Positions 23,677 through 29,542 of a DNA stretch of 64,000 nucleotides are shown in pieces (position 1 is the stretch's first letter; every line of letters begins with the position of its first letter). The notes beneath the pieces were generated by a model. That model made no database searches, had not been told where the DNA came from, and saw only the letters and a list, made by a program, of their open reading frames with translations. The position numbers and the translations under genes were made by a program. This DNA comes from Clostridia bacterium. GTDB lineage: Bacteria; Bacillota; Clostridia; Oscillospirales; SIG627. The stretch covers positions 1-64,000 of the forward strand of contig JAFWZW010000004.1 of the NCBI GenBank assembly GCA_017517325.1. The letters run 5' to 3'.

Positions 23677-24144
23677 ATGAAGAGAGTCTTTGTTTTATTT
23701 CTTGCTTTTGCAATCTTATTTTTGTCTTCTTGTTCCGTCGTTGATGAAGTGAATCAAGCTTTGGAAGATGCGAACAAGATCGAGCGCGATGAAAACAGAA
23801 AAGGCAACATTGGAGATTTTTACTTAGAAATTGTGGATTATGGGATTGACGTAGATGAGTACAACACTCCTGTTATTGCACTACAAATCTTATTTGAAAA
23901 CAGATCTGACGATACGGCAAACTTTGACTGGGTAGCGGATGTTGACGTTTTCCAGAACGGGATTGCCTTAGACTTTGTTACTTCAGATGAAAATCGAACA
24001 ACAAGCATTCAATCCGGCGCATCCATTAAGGTAATTATGGTTTATCAATTAAGAGATACAAGCGACGTGGACGTAGAAATCACTGACTGCATGGGACAAT
24101 ACGAAGGAAAAGTCAAACAAACGATTAAGATAAGTGAAGAGTAA
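23677..24144 (+). CDS. DUF5067-type lipoprotein
   Basis: This is a secreted, lipid-anchored protein. The N-terminus is a lipoprotein signal (basic MKR, hydrophobic core, lipobox LSSC with Cys19). The mature part matches the DUF5067/immunoglobulin-like pattern: a conserved ...GDFYLEIVDYGIDVDEY, a central VIALQILFENRSDDTANFDW and the end segment IQSGASIKVIMVYQLRDTSD, consistent with a beta-sandwich. The role is unknown; such proteins are often linked to stress or immunity functions in Firmicutes elements. It ends an operon with the 127-residue gene and is followed by a strong terminator. Confidence 0.8.
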   Translation: MKRVFVLFLAFAILFLSSCSVVDEVNQALEDANKIERDENRKGNIGDFYLEIVDYGIDVDEYNTPVIALQILFENRSDDTANFDWVADVDVFQNGIALDFVTSDENRTTSIQSGASIKVIMVYQLRDTSDVDVEITDCMGQYEGKVKQTIKISEE

Positions 24145-24185
24145 AATAAGAGTCGACAACGTTTGAAAAGTTGTCGGCTCTTATT
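24145..24185 (+). terminator. Strong terminator after the lipoprotein gene
   Basis: AAGAGTCGACAAC and GTTGTCGGCTCTT pair around GTTTGAAAA and are followed by ATTTT. Confidence 0.85.
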
Positions 24186-24216
24186 TTGCATTAGGAAAAA
24201 AGAACTTGTTCAATTT

Positions 24217-24261
24217 TTAGCATGATTCTTTGTTGAAAAATGCTAATTGTTGTGCTATGAT
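24217..24261 (+). promoter_or_regulatory. Promoter of the ATPase/TOPRIM pair with inverted repeat
   Basis: TTGAAA (24233-24238), 17 nt, TATGAT (24256-24261). TTAGCAT and ATGCTAA (24217-24223 and 24240-24246) bracket the -35, a possible operator. Confidence 0.55.
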
Positions 24262-24294
24262 AAAAATGTAAAAACTTAAAAGGGAGTTTTAATT

Positions 24295-25788
24295 ATGAAC
24301 AGCATCAGAATAAAAAATATTCGTTCCATCAAAGATAGTGATACCATTGAATTAAGGCCTATTACAGTGGCCATTGGTAAGAACAGTTGTGGAAAAAGCA
24401 CATTTATAAGAACGCTTCCTTTGCTAAAACAAACCATTGAAAAAGATGTTGCAGAATCTTTGCTATGGTATGGAGATTATGTGGATTTTGGAAATTACTC
24501 TACAATAAAACCTTATTTTCACAGCGAAGAAAATCCTTGTATAGAATTAACAACAAAAACTTTTTTATCAACAAATTATTTTTCTTCAAGCCAAGAAGTA
24601 GATGTGCATTTAAAAATGGTTCTTTCTGAAAAATACATAAAACAGTTTTCAATCCATTATTATGACCAAGAAGTAATTGTCAGTTTAAAAGAAAACCAAA
24701 AAATAGAGAGCATTGTAATTAATGGTCAGCACATGAGACTTTCAACAAATGACTACATTTGGCTTAGAAATAGCAAGGAGCTTATTCCTGTTATCGCACC
24801 ACAAAAAAACATAGAAAGAGCATTTTGGTTTTTTGCTCCTAGATTTGAAGAAGGTGTTGATAATATTGTCACCCAATTTAGAAATATTTGTAGCTCCAAA
24901 GCAAAAGAGGATACCATAAAATCATTTGCCAACCAATTAGTCTGTTTTACCTCAAAAAGCAATTTGAGAGAAAAATTAATCTCAACGCAGAAATTTCCAA
25001 CAGTGGCAAAGTTTTTTAAAAACTGCGATACCAAAGATCTTTGCTTTTTGTCAATAAATAATAATATGGTATTAGCTTTACTACCATCTCTAATTGGGTT
25101 TATTAATGGCACTCTGAAGGAAGAGGGTAATTCCATGCATTACCTAAAGCCTATTAGAGCGAATGCCAATAGATATTATAGAATTCAAGGGATTAGTACA
25201 AAGGAACTGGATTCCGATGGCAGCAACTTGCCAATGATTCTATATAATATGGATGCAACGCAACGTTTTGAATTTGAACAATGGACACAGGAGAAATTTG
25301 GTATTGAATTTTCTGTTTCAACTGATTCCGGTCATATTTCTTTGGTGGCAAAAAGTAATGGTGTATCAATCAATTTAGCAGACACTGGATATGGCTATTC
25401 ACAAATCCTTCCGGTCATTTTGCAATTGTTTCTTTTAACTAAAAATAATATTCAAAATAACCGCGGATCTTCTTTTATATTTATAATTGAGCAACCCGAA
25501 CTACATCTGCATCCAGCATTTCAAGCAAAAATAATTGATGCATTTGCCGGTATAGTTTCAACAGCAAAAGAAAGTGGCATAGACATTAAAATCATTTTTG
25601 AAACACATAGCGAAACCATGGTTAACCGCTTGGGATATTTAATATACAAAAACAGATTGCAAAAAGAATTGGTTAATGTGTTAATCTTCGATAAAGAAGA
25701 TGGAATTACGAATGTTAAGTCCAGAAGCTTTAATGAAAAGGGCTTAATTGATGGATGGCCAACAGGGTTCTTTTCTGTTGAGGATTGA
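24295..25788 (+). CDS. ABC/AAA-type ATPase of a two-gene defence-like system
   Basis: This is an ATPase of the RecF/OLD/AAA_15 type. In 497 residues the Walker A is GKNSCGKST (28-36). An ABC-like signature region follows (DTGYGYSQILPVI). Walker B is IFIIEQPELHLHPAFQ (about 398-412), and the switch His lies in FETHSETMVNRLG. The insert containing YLKPIRANANRYYRIQG (about 280-296) is typical of the defence-linked branch that includes PARIS AriA. It has no nuclease domain, which the next gene appears to supply. AGGGAG lies upstream of the ATG. It sits near the island's right end, alone with its partner and a small gene. Assignment to PARIS itself is not certain. Confidence 0.8.
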   Translation: MNSIRIKNIRSIKDSDTIELRPITVAIGKNSCGKSTFIRTLPLLKQTIEKDVAESLLWYGDYVDFGNYSTIKPYFHSEENPCIELTTKTFLSTNYFSSSQEVDVHLKMVLSEKYIKQFSIHYYDQEVIVSLKENQKIESIVINGQHMRLSTNDYIWLRNSKELIPVIAPQKNIERAFWFFAPRFEEGVDNIVTQFRNICSSKAKEDTIKSFANQLVCFTSKSNLREKLISTQKFPTVAKFFKNCDTKDLCFLSINNNMVLALLPSLIGFINGTLKEEGNSMHYLKPIRANANRYYRIQGISTKELDSDGSNLPMILYNMDATQRFEFEQWTQEKFGIEFSVSTDSGHISLVAKSNGVSINLADTGYGYSQILPVILQLFLLTKNNIQNNRGSSFIFIIEQPELHLHPAFQAKIIDAFAGIVSTAKESGIDIKIIFETHSETMVNRLGYLIYKNRLQKELVNVLIFDKEDGITNVKSRSFNEKGLIDGWPTGFFSVED

Positions 25789-25793
25789 GTGGT

Positions 25794-26906
25794 ATGTGGA
25801 TTGAATTAAGAGATGATTTAATAGATGCATTCGATACCAATACTAAATCGACCGATAGAATTGCGAGAAGTATTAATGCTTTGTTTACATCCATGTATGA
25901 TCAATACCACATAGTATATGCTAATCAAGATTTATTAGAAAAGTTGCGTTCGATGCCTTTTGTTCATCAAGATAACCAAGTATTAATTACATGGATTTTA
26001 AACAAATATATTAGTGTTTATGAATGTCACGATGCCGTAAAGAAAAAAATAATAGTTGTTCCCGATGGTGTTCAAGAAACAAATACAAATAATATTTATT
26101 ATATAGCCATTTCAGAACTCCAAAAGATAAGACAGTCAATGCTTCTCACCGAGAATAAAACTGACTATGATTTATTCAATCTCATCTTTTCTTTTCTAAA
26201 ACCTTTTGGAAAAAACTATGTAATATCATTAGAAAATAATCCCTTCTATGGTGGAAACGTTTCAGCTTCGGTTCAAATTGTTGAAAGCAGCAGTAGATTT
26301 GCTTTGTGTATAGTGGACAGTGATAAGGATTATGAAACTTCTTGCCAAGGGAACACTTGCAATTCAGCTGTACGATCTATTGACCGAGCAAAAGAACATA
26401 ACTGTGTTATCGATTTGCATATTCTTGGGGTTAGAGAAAAAGAAAACCTTATTCCTTTGATCTTTTATTCCACTACAAGTTCAGAAAAAGAAGTATTCTA
26501 TAATTGTGTGCGAAAGTTCGAAGAAAACGTTGGATTTATGAAGTTTGTTGATTATAAAGGCATAAAACAGAAAAAAATCAATTCTGCAAACACAGAATGG
26601 AGTTCACTTTATATGCCTTTTGTAGAAGAGTGCAAAAAGAGTGGTATTTTTTTAGAACAAGAGGATGAAAAAGAACTTTGCGTAAAAGGTATAAATGATC
26701 ATCAACTTGAGATGGCAACACAGGCTTACTTTGAAGATAGTTATGTTCAATTAACCAAAAAGCAAAAAGATGATGTTTTGATGATAAAAACAGACATAAA
26801 ATTACACATACCACGCTATATAATGGAAGAGTGGAATAGCATTAGTGCGGAAATGTTTGATTATGGATGTTCTTTATCAGACCAATTTATGCGCACTCTT
26901 GTATAA
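25794..26906 (+). CDS. TOPRIM/DUF4435-like partner of the ATPase
   Basis: This 370-residue protein follows the ATPase stop by 5 nt. I choose ATG 25794 because GAGG lies about 10 nt upstream; a TTG at 25785 would have no spacing from that site. The central region resembles a TOPRIM or DUF4435 nuclease: YVISLENNPFYGG (about 142-154), then RFALCIVDSDKDYE (about 168-181) with the DxD pair, and later LGVREKENLIPL. Known ATPase-TOPRIM pairs (PARIS AriA/AriB, Gabija-like, OLD) release or activate the nuclease when a phage trigger is sensed. The N-terminal 130 residues match nothing I recognise. The catalytic motif is weaker than in true OLD proteins. Confidence 0.65.
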   Translation: MWIELRDDLIDAFDTNTKSTDRIARSINALFTSMYDQYHIVYANQDLLEKLRSMPFVHQDNQVLITWILNKYISVYECHDAVKKKIIVVPDGVQETNTNNIYYIAISELQKIRQSMLLTENKTDYDLFNLIFSFLKPFGKNYVISLENNPFYGGNVSASVQIVESSSRFALCIVDSDKDYETSCQGNTCNSAVRSIDRAKEHNCVIDLHILGVREKENLIPLIFYSTTSSEKEVFYNCVRKFEENVGFMKFVDYKGIKQKKINSANTEWSSLYMPFVEECKKSGIFLEQEDEKELCVKGINDHQLEMATQAYFEDSYVQLTKKQKDDVLMIKTDIKLHIPRYIMEEWNSISAEMFDYGCSLSDQFMRTLV

Positions 26907-26931
26907 ACAACAGTTGTGAGAGGTGTGCGAA

Positions 26932-27117
26932 GTGTCAGCAATCTATAATCCTTTAATTGGCGGAAAAGTATTAAAAGTCGAAGATGATTATAGCGTGCAA
27001 CCGGCAATGTTTGTTTTGGGAAAAGACAAAAATACATATATGATTACTATTTCTAATAGCCAGAGGTTTGTTTTTGTAAGGGTTGATCAAAATATGAAAG
27101 TCCAAAATAATGACTGA
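26932..27117 (+). CDS. 61-residue small protein downstream of the ATPase/TOPRIM pair
   Basis: The likely start is GTG 26932, 8 nt after GAGAGG; another GTG at 26923 overlaps the ribosome site. The protein (SAIYNPLIGGKVLKVEDDY ... YMITISNSQRFVFVRVD) looks like a small beta-rich domain with no membrane span. It begins 25 nt after the TOPRIM-like gene, so it is probably co-transcribed with it. No family is recognised. An inhibitor or accessory of the defence pair is a possibility raised only by position. Confidence 0.5.
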   Translation: MSAIYNPLIGGKVLKVEDDYSVQPAMFVLGKDKNTYMITISNSQRFVFVRVDQNMKVQNND

Positions 27118-27152
27118 AAATACAAAATTCTTATATACAACCTTACAACCTT

Positions 27153-27173
27153 TTTTGACCCCATTTTGACCCC
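27153..27173 (+). repeat. Right subterminal repeat of the island
   Basis: Same two tandem TTTTGACCCC decamers, same orientation, as at 2640-2660; 125 nt before the right att-like repeat. The rest of 27118-27297 holds no gene I can support. Confidence 0.6.
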
Positions 27174-27297
27174 AACGTGAGAGGGGCAAATTGGGTAGGC
27201 TGAGGAAAAGTGGCAAAAAAGGGTGAAAAAGTGGCTCTGAAGTGGGCAAATTAGGCACGTTTAGAACGCTTTTTTAAGGAAATATCGGGAGGCCGCC

Positions 27298-27350
27298 CTC
27301 ATAACCCGGAGGTCGTGTGGTTCAAGTCCCACCCCCGCAACCAAAAAAAT
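27298..27350 (+). repeat. Right 53-nt direct repeat (attachment-like)
   Basis: Identical to 2118-2170, containing the tRNA-fMet 3' half (27301-27343) plus AAAAAAAT. The sequence before it (ATATCGGGAGGCCGCC) is unrelated to the tRNA, so it is a fragment left by integration rather than a gene. Confidence 0.88.
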
Positions 27351-27379
27351 TCCTCGGAGTATTCCGAGGATATTTTTTT
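27351..27379 (+). terminator. Terminator after the right repeat
   Basis: TCCTCGGA-GTA-TTCCGAGGA is followed by TATTTTTTT. A near-identical hairpin follows the tRNA half at 28942. Confidence 0.8.
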
Positions 27380-27380
27380 A

Positions 27381-27480
27381 CCTCTTCTCTCTTCACTTTT
27401 CACTCTTCACTTTTCACTAAATCCGTCCGAGAAGATTTTTGGAGGTAATAAGTAATAGTGAATAGTGAATAGTGAAAAGG
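27381..27480. repeat. TTCACT-type inverted repeat, copy 1
   Basis: The left arm consists of TTCACTTTTCACTC-like units and the right arm of AGTGAATAGTGAA-like units, so it folds into one long hairpin around a short core (AAATCCGTCCGAGAAG, then TTTTTGGAGG). Related copies lie at 28507 and 29021. It looks like a MITE or an intergenic repeat. Confidence 0.65.
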
Positions 27481-27491
27481 TGTCTGATGTA

Positions 27492-27520
27492 GCTTTTTGC
27501 CTTGGCAAAAAGCATTTTTT
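27492..27520 (+). terminator. Hairpin terminator before the PHP gene
   Basis: GCTTTTTGCC-TT-GGCAAAAAGC is followed by ATTTTTTG. Confidence 0.7.
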
Positions 27521-27531
27521 GTTATATAAAA

Positions 27532-27560
27532 TTGAAAAGTAATAGGTGTTATGATATAAT
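27532..27560 (+). promoter_or_regulatory. Promoter of the PHP gene
   Basis: TTGAAA, a 17-nt spacer and TATAAT, 32 nt before the ATG. Confidence 0.7.
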
Positions 27561-27592
27561 TGATATAGCAAAGTGAAAGGTGATAAGCAACA

Positions 27593-28432
27593 ATGATTAT
27601 TAATTCGGATTGGCACATACATAGCGAGTATTCGTATGATGCGTCTAACTCGCTTGAGCATATAGCGGAAGCGGCTATAGCTCAAGGGCTTTCTCGTATC
27701 GGCATCACAGATCATTTAAATTTTAATGATGAAAAATTCAAAGGGGATATCTATGCCTCAGCAAATGCTGTTCATAACACACAAAAAACATATTCCAATA
27801 TAGTGCTTGGAGTTGAACTTACGCCGATTGAACGTCCCGAATTCGATTATATAGCAACGTGCGGAAAAAGAGAGGGCTACATACCGCCATTTCAAAGCAC
27901 CCCATATGAGCTTGAGCTGGGAATGACCAAATCTCAACTTATGGCCCTTGGAATTCGCTACGCCATCGGAGCGGCACATTGGCGATTGGACGTTCCGTAT
28001 GCAAAATCACTGCAACCCGACTTGAACGCTAGCATCAAGGATTGGTACAGACAGCAACTGTGGCTTGCCAATGACGATCGCGTGACGATTCTCGGACACC
28101 CGTGGTATCACGGGAAGGGGATTTGGTATGAAGATTTTTCTGTTATTCCACGTTCCATGAATGATGATCTTGCGGTAGCGTTAAAGGAAAACAAAAAATA
28201 CGTTGAATGCAATTCACAATTCTTCGTTTCGCCAAAGACAAGCGAAAAATTCCGAAATCAATACGCAGAATTTTTAAGAGAACTGTTCGAAATGAATATT
28301 CCGATCACTTACGGTTCGGACTCACACAGCAATTACGGAGATTCCCGTGCTGAAGTGGAGCGGTATCTGCGTTCCGCAGGATTCGTTGAGGGCGACATAT
28401 CCGAGCTTTCAGAGAACGATCTTTGGAGTTAA
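27593..28432 (+). CDS. PHP-domain phosphoesterase (histidinol-phosphatase-like)
   Basis: This is a metal-dependent phosphoesterase of the PHP superfamily, a TIM-like barrel with three metal ions. All landmark motifs are present in the 279 residues: DWHIHSEYSYD (6-16), GITDHLNF (about 38-45), GVELTP (about 73-78), GAAHWR (about 121-126), LGHPWYH, and GSDSHSNYG near the C-terminus. The substrate cannot be read; histidinol phosphate and small nucleotides are both known for the family. AAAGGTGA precedes the ATG. It is flanked by two tRNA-fMet half repeats (27298 and 28942), so it forms its own small cassette. No his genes are nearby. Confidence 0.85.
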   Translation: MIINSDWHIHSEYSYDASNSLEHIAEAAIAQGLSRIGITDHLNFNDEKFKGDIYASANAVHNTQKTYSNIVLGVELTPIERPEFDYIATCGKREGYIPPFQSTPYELELGMTKSQLMALGIRYAIGAAHWRLDVPYAKSLQPDLNASIKDWYRQQLWLANDDRVTILGHPWYHGKGIWYEDFSVIPRSMNDDLAVALKENKKYVECNSQFFVSPKTSEKFRNQYAEFLRELFEMNIPITYGSDSHSNYGDSRAEVERYLRSAGFVEGDISELSENDLWS

Positions 28433-28469
28433 GCTTTCACCACGGCATCTATTTTCTCAAGATAACACA

Positions 28470-28508
28470 AAAACCTTCTCGGACGAAGTTCGGGAAGGTT
28501 TTACTTTT
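28470..28508 (+). terminator. Terminator of the PHP gene
   Basis: AAACCTTC and GAAGGTTT pair around an internally paired loop and are followed by TACTTTTTT. Confidence 0.8.
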
Positions 28509-28590
28509 TTCACTGTTCACTCTTCACTTTTCACTAAATCCGTGCGAGAAGATATTTGGAGGTAATAGGTAATAGTGAATAGTGAAGAAG
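28507..28590. repeat. TTCACT-type inverted repeat, copy 2
   Basis: Same arms and core as the copy at 27381 (core AAATCCGTGCGAGAAG, then ATATTTGGAGG). Confidence 0.65.
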
Positions 28591-28596
28591 TTGTTT

Positions 28597-28618
28597 TGCA
28601 AGGTTTACCTTGCTTTTT
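28597..28618 (+). terminator. Small terminator hairpin
   Basis: GCAAGG-TTTA-CCTTGC followed by TTTTTT. Confidence 0.7.
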
Positions 28619-28638
28619 TAAGTTATACAAGATATAAT
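28610..28638 (+). promoter_or_regulatory. Orphan promoter upstream of element copy B
   Basis: TTGCTT, a 17-nt spacer and TATAAT, with no reading frame downstream. Confidence 0.5.
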
Positions 28639-28644
28639 AGGTTA

Positions 28645-28733
28645 TCAAGTTTTTTCACCCCAAAGAGTATGATATCTTTTTCGGTGCAACTTGCCAAAAA
28701 GAAAAGTCGCACAAGGTGCGGCTTTTCTTTTTG
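28645..28733 (+). ncRNA. Candidate small RNA
   Basis: The segment between the orphan promoter and the terminator AAAAGTCGCAC-AAG-GTGCGGCTTTT (plus CTTTTT, 28700-28733) is about 90 nt and noncoding. It ends about 30 nt before element copy B. Evidence is limited to the promoter and terminator. Confidence 0.4.
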
Positions 28734-28764
28734 CTTATGGTGTGATCTGTACCCTGCGATTTTT

Positions 28765-28984
28765 GGCTATGAGACCGACGAGCGTGGCTCGTTGGGGCAG
28801 AAGCACCGCCGCCGCAGAGCGGATGAAGGCGGTGTTTCGGCTCCGCAGCGGTCGAAAAAGGCAAGGAACAGCACCGAAAGGTGCCCGCCGCCTTTTTTCG
28901 GGTAACCGCAAGGTGGTTTTCCAAGGCTTTGCCTTGGAAAAATAACCCGGAGGTCGTGTGGTAGGGGTTCCACCCCCGCAACCA
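28765..28984 (+). ncRNA. Structured tRNA-fMet-linked element, copy B
   Basis: This is a homologue of 2235-2450. The same hairpins occur in the same order, but paired bases differ together: CACCGCC/GGCGGTG replaces CCGTCCC/GGGACGG; CCGC-AGA-GCGG replaces CCCC-GAA-GGGG; TTCCAAGGC-TTT-GCCTTGGAA replaces TTCGGGA-CTTG-TCCCGAA. CGAAAAAGG/CC(T)TTTTTCG and GCACC-GAAA-GGTGC are kept. It ends in a tRNA-fMet 3' half whose T-loop has changed (28942-28984). The anti-tRNA segment at its 5' end has two mismatches. Paired changes argue for selection on folding. Confidence 0.6.
28942..28984 (+). repeat. tRNA-fMet 3' half, diverged copy
   Basis: 43 nt match the tRNA except in the T-arm, where TTCAAGTCCC has become TAGGGGTTCC. 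CCA is kept. Confidence 0.85.
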
Positions 28985-28989
28985 AAAAA

Positions 28990-29019
28990 TTCCTCGGAAT
29001 ATTCCGAGGATATTTTTTT
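28990..29019 (+). terminator. Terminator after element copy B
   Basis: The perfect palindrome TCCTCGGAATATTCCGAGGA is followed by TATTTTTTT. Confidence 0.8.
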
Positions 29020-29020
29020 A

Positions 29021-29115
29021 CCTCTTCACTTTTCACTCTTCACTTTTCACTCTTCACTAATCTCTGCAAGGGAATTTTTTTGGAGGTGAAAAGTCATAGT
29101 GAATAGTGAAAAAGT
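29021..29115. repeat. TTCACT-type inverted repeat, copy 3
   Basis: CTTCACTTTTCACTCTTCAC-type left arm and AGTGAATAGTGAA right arm. As at 27381, it follows a tRNA half plus terminator, so the whole unit (half, terminator, inverted repeat) is duplicated around the PHP gene. Confidence 0.65.
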
Positions 29116-29120
29116 ATTCT

Positions 29121-29180
29121 GCAAGGCTTTGCCTTGGAAAAATAATCCCGGAGGTCGTTGTGGTAGGGGTTCCACCCCGG
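29121..29180 (+). repeat. Degenerate tail of the element with a tRNA-half remnant
   Basis: CAAGGCTTTGCCTTGGAAAA, then ATAATCCCGGAGGTCG, repeats the last hairpin and start of the tRNA half of copy B, with insertions and a lost 3' end. Confidence 0.6.
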
Positions 29181-29190
29181 AGGCCATGAA

Positions 29191-29226
29191 AAAACCTTGA
29201 AAACATTGCGTTTTCAAGGTTTTTCT
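29191..29226 (+). terminator. Terminator at the end of the tRNA-half array
   Basis: AAAACCTTGAAAAC-ATTGC-GTTTTCAAGGTTTT followed by CTTTTT. Confidence 0.8.
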
Positions 29227-29250
29227 TTTTCTGTTACTTGGGTAGTACAA

Positions 29251-29276
29251 AAAGGAGCAGCATTTGCTGCTCCTTT
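29251..29276 (-). terminator. Terminator of the surface-protein operon
   Basis: AAAGGAGCAGC-AAAT-GCTGCTCCTTT, followed by TTG on the minus strand, 50 nt after the small acidic gene. Confidence 0.75.
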
Positions 29277-29327
29277 GTGTATTAAGTTGTTTTCATGGGA
29301 GAAAACGAGAGCTTCCTAAAATTACTC

Positions 29328-29531
29328 CTATGATTCAAAGATTCTGATCGAGGAAGAATCCTCTCCTGCAAGGGTTTTGGATTGGTTGCTTGAGAAAGAA
29401 TCTTCTTCTCCCCAAAAGCCACCGAAACCGCCATTGCTTATTGTCATAACATCTTCGGTTTCAAAGGAAATCATTTGGATCGCAGGGCTCTCGTAAGAGG
29501 CTCTTTTTTTATTTTTGTTTTCGATATTCAT
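29328..29531 (-). CDS. Small acidic protein paired with the giant surface protein
   Basis: The 67-residue protein starts 11 nt after the stop codon of the 1,898-residue gene, with AGAGGTGA as ribosome site, so the two are co-transcribed. The sequence KRASYESPAIQMISFETEDV, then MTISNGG, continues into a Gly/Phe/Trp patch (FGGFWGEEDSF) and a Ser-rich acidic tail. It has no signal peptide and no Cys. The YESPAI...ETEDV pattern resembles small conserved leader-like proteins of gut Clostridia whose function I do not know. A precursor peptide or a chaperone-like partner for export are guesses. Confidence 0.65.
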   Translation of the reverse strand: MNIENKNKKRASYESPAIQMISFETEDVMTISNGGFGGFWGEEDSFSSNQSKTLAGEDSSSIRIFES

Positions 29532-29542
29532 AATTTCACCTC

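Noticed and set aside
28655-28981. Open frames over element copy B
   Set aside because: Same reason: hairpin-rich DNA, no shared protein with copy A.
27381-29115. CRISPR array
   Set aside because: Repeats are irregular, self-complementary and separated by genes; no regular spacers and no cas genes.
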